Assembly (NCBI GenBank): GCA_003343995.1
Contig: QAKE01000026.1
Location: 1-18,831 of the forward strand
Source of the DNA: Bacillota bacterium
Lineage (GTDB): Bacteria > Bacillota > Clostridia > Christensenellales > Borkfalkiaceae
DNA: 18,831 bases
Direction: 5' to 3'
Under the pieces are notes generated by a model. That model was given only the letters and a program-made list of their open reading frames with translations, ran no database searches and had not been told where the DNA came from. This document shows, piece by piece, positions 4,731 to 13,671 of this stretch (positions are counted from its first letter, which is position 1; every line of letters starts with the position of its first letter). Position numbers and translations under genes: made by a program.

Positions 4731-7661
4731 TTACGGCAGCGTGTTGTCCCGATCGGGAATAAAATCGCCCCAATCTTCCGACCAATCCATATCTCCGTAT
4801 TCCAACACCGTAATTTTCGCCGCAGCCGCGCCGCCCGCGTATATGAATTTGAACACGATACAGTCGTTCGACCAATCGTAGCTGCCGCTTACAAATCTCG
4901 TGCCGCCGCCGTCCGCAAGGATAAGCCGCGCGTTTGCCGTTTTTGCGTTTTCCGCGTTTACGCCGATTACGACTTCTTCGCCCATGCCGTAATGGGTTTT
5001 TACCCGATAGCCGTCATTCAGCGTTACGTCCTCCGGCAAGGTAAGGGTAAACGCGCCGTAGCCGATTGCGTCGGTAAAGATATCCGCCTCATTCGTCGAA
5101 AAGTCCATTTCCAATTCCGCGTTGATATTCTTTACGGCATAGGTAAACAAACCTACGGCGGTTTCTTCGCCCGAACCGAACAGGGAGGCGATATCCTTGT
5201 CGATTTCCTCTTCCGCATCGCTATTGCCGCGCCAAGCGATTTGAGAGCCGTTGACGAGCTGCACGCCTTCCTTGTTGAAATACGCTTTCATTTCGCCGTC
5301 GGAATTGAACAGATATATCGCGGAACCGCATTTCACGACGCGGAAAGACACTTCCGCATAACCGTTATTGCCCCCGCCGGAAGGCATTTGGCATTTCGTA
5401 TAATCGAAACCCGTTATCGCATATTCCTGACCGGCTACGGTGTTCGTCGTTTCGTTGCCCGTCGCGATAATCACCTTGCCCGCGTTTTCGAGGTTGATTT
5501 TGATGACCAACACGTCATTTCCGTCCGTGACGGCAAACGCCGCCAAATCGCCGTTTTTATCGCCGACGTTCGTCAATTTCAACGTCACGTCCGCGGCATA
5601 ATCGGTTGCCACCGTTCCTTTGAAATAGCGTCTTACTATATTCGTCGCATAATAATTGCCCGTTTCTTCATTGAAATACAGCTTGCCGCTGCCCGATACG
5701 TTCAGCTTATTGACGGTCAAAGCCCCCCAAGCGTTCTCCCGCACCTGCAAATACAAGGTATAGGACTGCGTATCCTTTACGCTTTCGGGATTTCCGTTAA
5801 TATCCACCGAGGTAACGCCGTCGTTCAAGACAAACGAAGTTTTCAGGTCGTGATGTCCGCTGAACAAAGCCGTTAATTCGTAATCGCCGCTCACTTCAAA
5901 CGTTCTGCCGCCGACCGTATACGTGCCTTCCTTGGGCAGCTGTACGATAACGTACCCCGAAGCATTGGGTTCGCCCTTGTAGAACAGCAGTTTATCGCTC
6001 CCCGTGATTTCGTAATTCGCGTCCATTACGCGGTCGTCATTTTCGTCGTTTATCACGATTACGGTTTTGACAACGTCCTTCGTTTCAAATTGCGTAAACT
6101 CGCCTTCTACCGTTACGTCCGCCGTCGGGGTGAACGTGTATTGACATTTATCGTTCATGCCCGCTACGACTTCGTCATATCTTTCTTCGCCGTCGATCGT
6201 TACGTTCGTTAAAACGCTGCGGGATTTCGGAAGGAAGGTTATCGTTACGTCCCTGCCCTTGCCGACCGCGTACAGGCTCGTCGTCACCGAACCGCGCGGC
6301 ATTTCGCCCGATACGTTGACAAAGTACATATACTTCGACAGCTCGCTTTCCAAATCATTTGTATTCCCTTCGTAATTTACGAAGCGGAAATCTTCTATCT
6401 TCACCCCTTGGCTGGTATAAATGCCGCAATACGCTTCCTCCTGCAAATCGGGAATACGTTCGCAGTTCCAATAGGTATCGCCGTAGAAATAATAGAACAT
6501 ATCGCCTTTTTTAATCACGCGCAGCAGCAGGGATTCGCCTTCGTAATCCCTTGTCGCCGTCTGATTGCCAAGTCCTATCAAGTTCTGCCAATGGAAGGAA
6601 TCTATTTCCCGACACGTCTGCAAGGTTACGGTTTTGTTACGGGAAAAGTTTTTTGCGTCGGCGGAAAAAAGATTATATCTGCCCGCGCTAACCCCGTTTG
6701 CGGCGATCAAACCGATTCTGCCCGATACCGCTTCGCCGCGCAAAGTGATGGGCTTCGTTTCGCCGTTTTCATCGATATACGTGTCTATCGGCGAGAGCGA
6801 CGCTTCAAACATAAAATCCTTTGCGTACGCTTCTTTCAGCCACAGAATTTGCGTTCTGCCCGCCGTCGTCTGCGGTTTTCCGTCTTCCGACAACGTCCAT
6901 CGGTCCGTCGCCGCCAAGCCGCCGGTCGCATCGCCCAGATCTCCGTGGTCAAGCTCCCCCATATAGCCCGATTTATCGTAATGGAAATAGGTTTCCTCTC
7001 TCCACGAACAGCTGCCCAGCACTTCATTGGACGCGCCTTCGTAATTTACGTACATCTGAATGGATTCGGGATACCCTTGTTCGCCCAATTCATCCGCCGT
7101 ATAGTACAAATCTTCCCACGTCAAAAACAGTTCCGCCGTCATCGTACATTCCGTTTCGCTGTTCAGCTTGCCGTCAACCTTCGCTTCGTAATAATATTCC
7201 ACGCGGGATTTTGAACGGCAATAATACGGATCCAATTGGAAAGTCTGGCAGCGCGCCGGATGGGTTGCCGTACTGTTGGGATTGATCGTTTCCGTTCCCG
7301 TTTTGCAAATAAACAGCTCAAAGGCAGAACGCTTTGTGAAACGGGTGATATACGTCATGGTCATGTCGGTGGCTTTCGCCGCTATATACAATCCTTTTTC
7401 CGTAAAATACGTCGTCGCCGACCATGACGTCGTACCTGTCGTTTGCGAAAGATAGGTGTTTTCCAGCCAAACGCTTTCGTCAAGCACGCCGTCTATTTTC
7501 ATCCCTTCGTCGGGTTCGCCCGCGAACGGCTTATTGAACACCCAATTGTAGTCTTCCCCGAGCGGACCTTCCGTTCCGGCGCCGTTACAAGCGACGCCAA
7601 AGCACAGCAGCATCAAGGAACCGAGGAATAAAGAGGCAAGCAATTTCGTTTTTCTTTTCAT
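4731..7661 (-). CDS. Large surface lipoprotein with N-terminal CBM9-like domain
   Basis: A 976-residue protein with a lipoprotein signal: MKRKTK, a hydrophobic core and the lipobox GVAC with cysteine 25. Residues about 54-240 look like a family 9 carbohydrate-binding/DOMON-type domain, shown by the opening KIDGVLDESVW and the later AELFLTWEDLYY. About 255-430 looks like a second beta-sandwich, with glycine-rich strands such as GRIGLIAANGVSAGRYNLF and an EDFRFVNYEG end. The rest is a chain of beta-rich segments with VTVEGEF and YTVGGRTFEVSGDYELTALF that I cannot assign. No catalytic motif is evident, so the likely role is binding polysaccharide at the cell surface. It starts 12 bases after the GH43 stop with AAGGAGGG as ribosome site. 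The last 20 or so residues are acidic and Trp-rich, end RDNTLP, and resemble the C-terminus of the 58-residue protein. Confidence 0.88.
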   Translation of the reverse strand: MKRKTKLLASLFLGSLMLLCFGVACNGAGTEGPLGEDYNWVFNKPFAGEPDEGMKIDGVLDESVWLENTYLSQTTGTTSWSATTYFTEKGLYIAAKATDMTMTYITRFTKRSAFELFICKTGTETINPNSTATHPARCQTFQLDPYYCRSKSRVEYYYEAKVDGKLNSETECTMTAELFLTWEDLYYTADELGEQGYPESIQMYVNYEGASNEVLGSCSWREETYFHYDKSGYMGELDHGDLGDATGGLAATDRWTLSEDGKPQTTAGRTQILWLKEAYAKDFMFEASLSPIDTYIDENGETKPITLRGEAVSGRIGLIAANGVSAGRYNLFSADAKNFSRNKTVTLQTCREIDSFHWQNLIGLGNQTATRDYEGESLLLRVIKKGDMFYYFYGDTYWNCERIPDLQEEAYCGIYTSQGVKIEDFRFVNYEGNTNDLESELSKYMYFVNVSGEMPRGSVTTSLYAVGKGRDVTITFLPKSRSVLTNVTIDGEERYDEVVAGMNDKCQYTFTPTADVTVEGEFTQFETKDVVKTVIVINDENDDRVMDANYEITGSDKLLFYKGEPNASGYVIVQLPKEGTYTVGGRTFEVSGDYELTALFSGHHDLKTSFVLNDGVTSVDINGNPESVKDTQSYTLYLQVRENAWGALTVNKLNVSGSGKLYFNEETGNYYATNIVRRYFKGTVATDYAADVTLKLTNVGDKNGDLAAFAVTDGNDVLVIKINLENAGKVIIATGNETTNTVAGQEYAITGFDYTKCQMPSGGGNNGYAEVSFRVVKCGSAIYLFNSDGEMKAYFNKEGVQLVNGSQIAWRGNSDAEEEIDKDIASLFGSGEETAVGLFTYAVKNINAELEMDFSTNEADIFTDAIGYGAFTLTLPEDVTLNDGYRVKTHYGMGEEVVIGVNAENAKTANARLILADGGGTRFVSGSYDWSNDCIVFKFIYAGGAAAAKITVLEYGDMDWSEDWGDFIPDRDNTLP

Positions 7662-7673
7662 CTTTACCCTCCT

Positions 7674-9791
7674 TTATTTCCCGAGAACTACGATTTCCGA
7701 AAGGCGAATTTTTCCGCCGCCTTTATACAGATCCGATTCCTTAACGGTTATCCGGATGCGATTCACCTTTATTTCGTTAAAGGTTGCAACCGCCGCCGAA
7801 CCGGTCTGCAATACGCCTTTTTCGCTCAAATAATCTTCTACGTTATAAGGAAGATTTTTTATATAGCAGCTCGTTTCCGTTCCGTTGTGCCAAGCGGGCG
7901 TTTGCGCTAAATCAAACTGAATAAGCGATATATTCTTAAACGCATTGTCCGTAAAATAGGAATTATACAGCAGCACCCCGCGCACCGTCGCAGGCTCGTC
8001 GAAGGTAATCGTGATTTGCGTCGATTTTTCCGCCTCGAACTCCCTGTCCGACCAGACGCCGTGCGTTACCCACATTCCGTCGTTCAGATATTTCACGGAA
8101 CCGGTCTTGTCGTTCGTCGCGGTAATTTCCGCATCGAGAGCAATGTTTTTATATCCGCTCGCAACAGACGTTTTCGCCTGCAACGACGTCGTCGGTCCGT
8201 TTGCGATCGGCATATAAATACCCGTGCTTTCTATATATTGATAGCTGCACGAGGACAGCGCATACAACCTGCCCTGATCGAGTCCGCCAAACGGCGTTTG
8301 CCTTTGCCAATGGGCAATCCAAACTTCATCTCCCACCGTAACGAACGAGGCATGTCCTAAGTTAGACATAAAATTGTTTACGGCTACGTCTGTACCGAGA
8401 ATGGTAGCGCCCTGATCGGGGTTGGGTTTGATAAAGGGTCCCAACGGCGAATAGGAATACGCCGCTTTCATATCGTAGTCGCCTTCCACGCGGTCTACGC
8501 CCAAAGGCGCATAGGACATAACGTACACCGTTTTGCCGTCCTTATCCTTCGTCATCGTCATATTGGGCGCTTCTACAAGAGCCGATTCGTATTGTCCGTC
8601 CGTGCTTTCCGTACCGTCGGCATATCTTGTATAGCTCAGCCAATTCTTTGCAAGATGAGGAGGATGCAAAGGATCGGTAACCGTCTTGCCGTCCTCATCG
8701 GAAACGGTACGTTCGTACGCGTATTCCGTCCGAACGAATTTCTTATTCACCGTAGCGTCCGCATTGCCGACATACGAAAACCCCTTTTGATACGAACCGC
8801 GCAATATGTTGGTAATCGTCGTATAATCCGGCGTTACCATATCCTTCATTCTAAAGCCCCAAATGTTGTGCCCGCCGGGGCTGTCGCTCGCCATGTGGCG
8901 ACAAAAATAAAGATACAGGTCCCCATTTTCATCAAAGAAAGGATGCGCGTCGATAACGACAAAACGTTCGTCCGCTTCTTCAAACGCCGCTTGGTTTACT
9001 ACGCCGTTTTCTTTGAATTGCGCCATGAACTCGTCAGTGTAAAACAGTTCGTCGCATTCTTCATCCAAAAGAATGGTGGGATTGATATCCGAAAGCACGT
9101 AACCGTTGGGATTTTTTGCCAGCGGATCGCCGTACATGGATTCGCTGGTTGCGAACTCAAAAGGTCCGTAAGGCGTTTCGGATACGGCCACGCCGATATA
9201 AAATCTATCCCAATAATTTGCGGTGGAATCGGAATATCTTGCGCCCTGCTCCCTTAATTCGGGCGTATTTACTTTGCTTAATGCCGTAATATATAAATAG
9301 TATTTTTCCGAAACGGGATCGAAAATACATTCGGGCGCATACATGTGGCTAAGAATCCAAGTATCCATAGACGCTTTCAATGCGTAACATCCGTCTACCG
9401 CGCCGCACACGTCCCAGTCAACCATATCGCGGGAACGCGCCACATATACATAGCCTTTGTATGCGGCAGGTCCGTTCTCCTCGGAGGGCTTTTTCCCGTC
9501 CTCGGTGGATTCGGCTCCCCCGCCGGACGATGAATACATATAGAAATATCCGCCGTTGACAGGATCTTCTTCCTCGCTCACCCACAATACGTCGCCGTCG
9601 CCGGCTCCGTCATTACAAACTTCGGAAGTATTTCTCCACAGTAAATCGGAATCATATTCTTCGATATCCATGCCGTTGAAATGCTGTAATTGAAATCCCT
9701 CGCCCTTTTCATTATCCGTACAGGAAACGAAAACAGACACGGACATCATTACGCTCAACGATAAAGAAATAATTTTTTTTACTGATTTCAT
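7674..9791 (-). CDS. Glycoside hydrolase family 43 lipoprotein with C-terminal discoidin-like domain
   Basis: A 705-residue lipoprotein (lipobox FVSC, cysteine 24), so probably attached outside the membrane. GH43 five-bladed propeller landmarks are GDVLWVSEE near residue 65 (the likely base is Asp67), YAPECIFDPVSEKYYLYITA at 151-170, IDAHPFFDENGDLYLYF around 280-296 (Asp281 is the likely pKa modulator), VEAPNMTM around 407-413 (Glu408 is the likely acid), and NLGHASFVTVGDEVWIAHW around 477-495. These assignments are by motif and not by structure. Residues about 545-705 begin NIALDAEITATN and read as an F5/8 type C (CBM32-like) beta-sandwich, a usual galactose- or glycan-binding partner. Family members cleave arabinose, xylose or galactose linkages, and the subfamily is not determinable here. 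The start lies 9 bases after the permease stop with AAGGAG, in the same operon. Confidence 0.93.
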   Translation of the reverse strand: MKSVKKIISLSLSVMMSVSVFVSCTDNEKGEGFQLQHFNGMDIEEYDSDLLWRNTSEVCNDGAGDGDVLWVSEEEDPVNGGYFYMYSSSGGGAESTEDGKKPSEENGPAAYKGYVYVARSRDMVDWDVCGAVDGCYALKASMDTWILSHMYAPECIFDPVSEKYYLYITALSKVNTPELREQGARYSDSTANYWDRFYIGVAVSETPYGPFEFATSESMYGDPLAKNPNGYVLSDINPTILLDEECDELFYTDEFMAQFKENGVVNQAAFEEADERFVVIDAHPFFDENGDLYLYFCRHMASDSPGGHNIWGFRMKDMVTPDYTTITNILRGSYQKGFSYVGNADATVNKKFVRTEYAYERTVSDEDGKTVTDPLHPPHLAKNWLSYTRYADGTESTDGQYESALVEAPNMTMTKDKDGKTVYVMSYAPLGVDRVEGDYDMKAAYSYSPLGPFIKPNPDQGATILGTDVAVNNFMSNLGHASFVTVGDEVWIAHWQRQTPFGGLDQGRLYALSSCSYQYIESTGIYMPIANGPTTSLQAKTSVASGYKNIALDAEITATNDKTGSVKYLNDGMWVTHGVWSDREFEAEKSTQITITFDEPATVRGVLLYNSYFTDNAFKNISLIQFDLAQTPAWHNGTETSCYIKNLPYNVEDYLSEKGVLQTGSAAVATFNEIKVNRIRITVKESDLYKGGGKIRLSEIVVLGK

Positions 9792-9800
9792 GTTTTCTCC

Positions 9801-10688
9801 TTATCCTTTTAATCCGGACGTAATGGTGACTCCCTTCAAAATAAATTTCTGCGACAGCAAATACAAGCAAAGCATAGGTATCGTTGCCACCATTGCGCCC
9901 GCCATCAATACGCTCCAATCGGGATTAGAACTCGTTCTCCAATAAGACAAAGAAAGCTGCAGCGGATACAATTCGGGACTGCCGATCAAATAGTAAAGCG
10001 GTCCGAGATAATCATTATACGCCGCAATAAACGTAAGGATAAACTGCGAGCTGAGCGCTGGCATGGAAAGCGGCAACGCAACACGCAAGAAAATGCCGTA
10101 ATCGCCGAGCCCGTCCACTCTTGCGGCGCCGATTAAATCATCCGGCAAGCCCATATAGAATTGCCTTAAAAAGAACACGATACCTATACTGCCCATCATA
10201 CGGGGAATCATTAAAGGCAGCGGCGTTCCCATCCAGCCGATTCCGTTATAAATAACGATAGAAGCAATCATGCCTACGCTGTTGGGCAACGTCAACGAAC
10301 TCATCAAAATTGCAAAAATAGGCTTTTTCAAAAAGAAATCCATTTTCGCAAAGCCGTATGCCGCCATCGCGCTTACAAATATACCGACAATAATCGGCGG
10401 AACGTACATCCAAAGCGTTACGCCAAACGCGCGTATTAAATTTCTGTTTACTTGGTTCGTTGAAAATATCTTTATATATCCGTCAAGGGAAAGCCCCTCC
10501 TTCGGCCACCAATAAAACGCCGTACCGTTCGCCTCCGCCGTTGTTTTAAACGATGTAATGATTACCACGTATAGCGGCACGAGGATAAAAGCGGCGAATA
10601 CCACTATGATAAAATGATTTAAAATGGAAAACAGAATTGTTTTTGCTCTTTGTCGGCGCGTATATTTTAAATCTTGAACATTTTCCAT
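9801..10688 (-). CDS. Carbohydrate ABC transporter permease (MalG/AraQ type)
   Basis: A 295-residue inner-membrane subunit of a CUT1 sugar importer with about six membrane segments and a basic cytoplasmic N-terminus (TRRQRAK). The EAA loop that docks the ATPase is around 184-210, reading LIGAARVDGLGDYGIF and then LRVALPL, followed by the conserved P-A-L. The segment ITSFKTTAEANG after the first membrane helix is also typical of the family. The gene starts 10 bases after the partner permease stop, with an AAGGAG ribosome site overlapping that stop codon, so translation is coupled. No ATP-binding gene is present in the window. Firmicutes CUT1 systems commonly share one MsmX/MsiK-type ATPase encoded elsewhere, which is the likely case here. 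Confidence 0.95.
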   Translation of the reverse strand: MENVQDLKYTRRQRAKTILFSILNHFIIVVFAAFILVPLYVVIITSFKTTAEANGTAFYWWPKEGLSLDGYIKIFSTNQVNRNLIRAFGVTLWMYVPPIIVGIFVSAMAAYGFAKMDFFLKKPIFAILMSSLTLPNSVGMIASIVIYNGIGWMGTPLPLMIPRMMGSIGIVFFLRQFYMGLPDDLIGAARVDGLGDYGIFLRVALPLSMPALSSQFILTFIAAYNDYLGPLYYLIGSPELYPLQLSLSYWRTSSNPDWSVLMAGAMVATIPMLCLYLLSQKFILKGVTITSGLKG

Positions 10689-10698
10689 ATTTTTCTCC

Positions 10699-11643
10699 TT
10701 AATCGTAGCTTACCCACTTTTCGCTCAGCTTGGAATTTATTGCGGTTATAATCATAATGAATATCCCGATACACCAAGACAGCGCGCACGATAACCCGTA
10801 TTGGTAGTTTACGTTGATCAATCTATACATTTGATACGTCAGCGTTAAGCCCCAGAAATCGGGACCCACGCCGGTGGTATTTAAGAATTGGAATATGGCT
10901 TGTTCCTGTAAGGAAGCGATCAAATTTATCGTCAGTAAATAATAGATGGTGGGCGTGAGCTGCGGCAACGTGATTTTCCAGAACACCTGCCATTCGTTCG
11001 CGCCGTCCAATCTCGAAGCCTCTTGCAGGGACGCGTTAATCCCCGCAAAAGCCGACAGCAAAACGACGATATTCGTTCCGTGCTGCCACGCGCTCATCAT
11101 AAAAATAGCGATCATATACCAAGATGCATCGGTAAAGAAATAAATGGGTTCTGCCCCGAGAGCACCTAAGATATTATTGAACACACCGTTTTCGCTCAAA
11201 ATCCAGCGCCACATCAACGTGGTAGATACGCTCGAACATACCTGCGGCAGGAAAAAGATAATCAGCCAGAATTTTTTGCCGCATATTTGCTTATGCATAA
11301 CGTTTGCCAGAAATACGGCAAGCGTCAAATTGATAAACGTCGTCAGCGAATAGACGAGCGTCGTCCGCAAAGCCTTCCAAGTATATTCGTCTTTCAATAT
11401 GAAAATATAATTTTGAAATCCGGCGTCAAACGTCGCTTCGGAAATGAGCGCCGAACGCAAATTGGAGAAAGACAACAAAAGCGACATTAACATTGGAAAT
11501 AACGTAAAACACAAAAAGCCCAAAAACGGTAAAATGACCATCCCCGTTCCCAATAAGTTTTGCTTTAATATTTTCCTTTTATAAGAACGTTTTTGTTCAA
11601 CTGTTCTATGCGTCTTACCGCACCACTGTCTATATGTCATCAT
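10699..11643 (-). CDS. Sugar ABC transporter permease (MalF/LplB type)
   Basis: A 314-residue membrane protein with a basic N-terminus (residues 10-27), about six hydrophobic segments, and an EAA loop at about 206-231 reading LQEASRLDGANEWQVFWKIT, then LPQLTP. This is the first permease of the CUT1 pair. Its stop lies 10 bases before the MalG-type partner, and its start lies 21 bases after the binding-protein stop. Two ATG codons stand in tandem (11643 and 11640). The first is better spaced from the GGGAG ribosome site and is used here. The order binding protein, permease, permease matches the usual organisation. The substrate is probably an oligosaccharide released by the extracellular enzymes of the locus (inference from context). 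Confidence 0.95.
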   Translation of the reverse strand: MMTYRQWCGKTHRTVEQKRSYKRKILKQNLLGTGMVILPFLGFLCFTLFPMLMSLLLSFSNLRSALISEATFDAGFQNYIFILKDEYTWKALRTTLVYSLTTFINLTLAVFLANVMHKQICGKKFWLIIFFLPQVCSSVSTTLMWRWILSENGVFNNILGALGAEPIYFFTDASWYMIAIFMMSAWQHGTNIVVLLSAFAGINASLQEASRLDGANEWQVFWKITLPQLTPTIYYLLTINLIASLQEQAIFQFLNTTGVGPDFWGLTLTYQMYRLINVNYQYGLSCALSWCIGIFIMIITAINSKLSEKWVSYD

Positions 11644-11664
11644 AGAGTAATTTCTCCCGCTTTC

Positions 11665-13560
11665 TTATCTGTCAAAATCCTTGTAATCTTTTAATTTGGC
11701 ATTTGTCGCAGTGACGGCGGGCGAATACCAGTTCGCAAACGATTTTTTACCGTTTCTTACGTTCGTATTCAAGTCCACGCACCACGCTTCCACCCAAAGC
11801 GTATCGGGCATATACCACCAATCGCCGGGGCGTTGATATTTCATCGCTTCGGAAAATGCCGTTACGTTTGTAGGCGCCGAATCCGAATCGAACTTTAATT
11901 CGCCCATAAGAGATTCTTGCGTCGGGAAAAATCCGATAGACGCACGCACTCTTTGACCGTCTAAACCGGTAGCCCATTTTACAAACGCTTTCGCTTCATC
12001 CATTTTGCTTGACAGTCTGTTAATACCCATGGCGGCAACACGGCTATGACCGGCGACTACGCCTTTTGCCTTTACTTCGTCGCAGTCGGGATCGGAAGGA
12101 TCCTGATATTCTTTGTATTGAACAAGAGGCGCAACGTCCCAACTCAATTTATAATCATCCGCATAGACTGCAATTTCCCGCATAAGTTGCGATTCCCCTA
12201 CAAAGCAAAGAATGTCTCCGGAGTAAAACTGCTTGTAGATAGGGTTGATATCCGTAATGTTTGCAGGGTTGGGAGAAATATTCAAACCGTAAGAATCTTC
12301 TACTAAATTGTTGGCGTTACTCGTATCGTTTCCGCAGCCGAGTTTCAAATACCGCTTAAACGCGGTTCTCGTGGACGGCAGCTCGATAAGCGCACTGTCT
12401 TCCCCTTTATTCATTTCTTCCTGAATGACGGTCCAAATGCCGGCTTTACCGCCGTTCGCGCGATTATAATCGCCATAACTGTCGGGAACAAGCGTTTCAT
12501 TCGCGTCTGCGTTCATCTTATCGTAAAACGCCACCGTTTCGCCTGCTTGATATACCGTTCCCGTTCTGCCGGTAAACGTTTTGCCTTCTTTAACGATATA
12601 GTTGGGATTGGGATCGAGCAAACCGAAGTTCCAATCGCCGTCCCCCGTCAAATCGTATAAGCAGTCTCCGCCCACCGTCCAGCCATAGTTAAACCATGTT
12701 TCCGTAAAGTAGCCGTACGTCGTGCCCCATTCGGAACGACCATTCTTACCGGGATTCCAAGCGGCGGAGAAATACATGCCCAGATCTTCCACTTCATCCC
12801 AATTCATTGCAATACGGTTATTGAATACCATTATTTCGCCGCCGGCAACGTCGGGTTTTACCCAACCTTCGGAAAGCTCATCAAAATAATAAGGATTTCT
12901 GCTCCTGTAATATCCTTTTGCCGGAACGGTTACATTTGCAAGCTTCGCGTAATCGCTCTTTTTCTTGCCGTAATTATCAGCAATTTCATTCCTGTTCCAA
13001 GCATCCAGCTTGTCCTCATCCACGGAAATGACGATAATACCGGCTTTTTCCATTAACCCCTTATTGTAATAAAGCGCCGTAGGACGAGATTCCAAGGGCA
13101 TTGCGTACAAGGGATCGTCGGGATCGGAAGTATTCGTTTCCACGTCATAGTGCAAACGATCGATAACTGCGTTTGAAATTTCACCCAGATCGATATCGGT
13201 ATATATACTGTTAATGTCGCTGATATCCGTAATATAATTACCGATAATCCACTTCTTGTAATCGGCGTCTTCCGCCAAAATAACGTCGGGAGCAGTAGAC
13301 GAGCCCATAAGGTTGGTTACCGTTCCCATGTACCCCGCGGATAAAACTTCCGTAGCTTTTACCGAAATGCCGTGTTCGGCGCCGTACGTTTCATTAAACG
13401 CCGTCGTCAACTGATAATACATTTCAAGTTGGGAATCCGTACCGTAAATCCAGAAATTTACTTCCTTGGACTTTCCTCTGCCGTTACAGGCCGTAAGCGC
13501 AGATACGCTTAACGCCACAGCCGTTGCTAAGCACAATGCTTTTTTTACTGCATTTTTCAT
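11665..13560 (-). CDS. Extracellular sugar-binding lipoprotein of CUT1 transporter
   Basis: A solute-binding protein of 631 residues from the start chosen here, with lipobox LTAC and cysteine 25. The mature part opens with EVNFWIYGTDSQLEMYYQLT, the typical first strand and helix of family 1 extracellular binding proteins, and contains GHSRVAAMGINRLSSKMDEA and KWATGLDGQRVR, like the hinge and C-lobe of that family. At over 600 residues it is longer than most MalE-type proteins (about 400-550). An upstream in-frame GTG (13567-13569) falls inside the AGAGGTG ribosome site, so the ATG at 13558-13560, 8 bases after AGAGG, is preferred. A palindrome-rich gap of 111 bases separates it from GH42, unlike the tight spacing of the following genes, so it may have its own mRNA end or promoter. 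The permease genes follow directly. Confidence 0.93.
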   Translation of the reverse strand: MKNAVKKALCLATAVALSVSALTACNGRGKSKEVNFWIYGTDSQLEMYYQLTTAFNETYGAEHGISVKATEVLSAGYMGTVTNLMGSSTAPDVILAEDADYKKWIIGNYITDISDINSIYTDIDLGEISNAVIDRLHYDVETNTSDPDDPLYAMPLESRPTALYYNKGLMEKAGIIVISVDEDKLDAWNRNEIADNYGKKKSDYAKLANVTVPAKGYYRSRNPYYFDELSEGWVKPDVAGGEIMVFNNRIAMNWDEVEDLGMYFSAAWNPGKNGRSEWGTTYGYFTETWFNYGWTVGGDCLYDLTGDGDWNFGLLDPNPNYIVKEGKTFTGRTGTVYQAGETVAFYDKMNADANETLVPDSYGDYNRANGGKAGIWTVIQEEMNKGEDSALIELPSTRTAFKRYLKLGCGNDTSNANNLVEDSYGLNISPNPANITDINPIYKQFYSGDILCFVGESQLMREIAVYADDYKLSWDVAPLVQYKEYQDPSDPDCDEVKAKGVVAGHSRVAAMGINRLSSKMDEAKAFVKWATGLDGQRVRASIGFFPTQESLMGELKFDSDSAPTNVTAFSEAMKYQRPGDWWYMPDTLWVEAWCVDLNTNVRNGKKSFANWYSPAVTATNAKLKDYKDFDR

Positions 13561-13671
13561 ACATTTCACCTCTTATTTTTAGCAAAATTTTTGCCGTATT
13601 TATCCAACAATGGCATTTAAGCGTTTTGTCTGTGTTTCACACAGACAAAGGCGCGCCTTTGTTTTTCTTAT
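13561..13671 (-). promoter_or_regulatory. Intercistronic region between GH42 and binding-protein genes
   Basis: This 111-base gap holds two overlapping palindromes (13625-13662), a 13-base A/T palindrome GCAAAATTTTTGC at 13582-13594, and the ribosome site of the binding-protein gene. I see no convincing -35/-10 pair, although TTGTTG and A/T-rich blocks are present. It could be a processing or stabilising site that raises binding-protein expression, or an operator. This is inference from layout only. Confidence 0.5.
13625..13662. repeat. Two overlapping palindromes, mutually exclusive hairpins
   Basis: TTTGTCTGTGT and ACACAGACAAA (13625-13635, 13639-13649) pair perfectly around a 3-base loop. 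ACAAAGGCGCGCCTTTGT (13645-13662) is a perfect 18-base palindrome. They share 13645-13649, so RNA can form one or the other but not both in full. The block begins 9 bases after the GH42 stop in the direction of transcription. A T-run (TTTTTCTT) follows only on the plus strand, where no gene reads in, so simple termination of the operon is unlikely. Confidence 0.8.

Noticed and set aside
4626..5876. A 416-codon plus-strand open frame opposite the 976-residue lipoprotein gene
   Set aside because: It is antisense to a gene with a clear lipoprotein signal and ribosome site, its residues are Arg- and His-rich in the manner of a reverse-strand reading, and it has no ribosome site of its own.
6408..7214. 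Plus-strand frames at 6408-7214, 8592-9257, 2999-3589 and 3650-4111
   Set aside because: All lie opposite well supported minus-strand genes, have skewed Arg/His/Phe composition and show no recognisable motif.
13609..13630. A possible catabolite-responsive element around AAAACGCTTAAA upstream of the binding-protein gene
   Set aside because: It has at least three mismatches to the TGWAANCGNTNWCA consensus, too many to call by eye.
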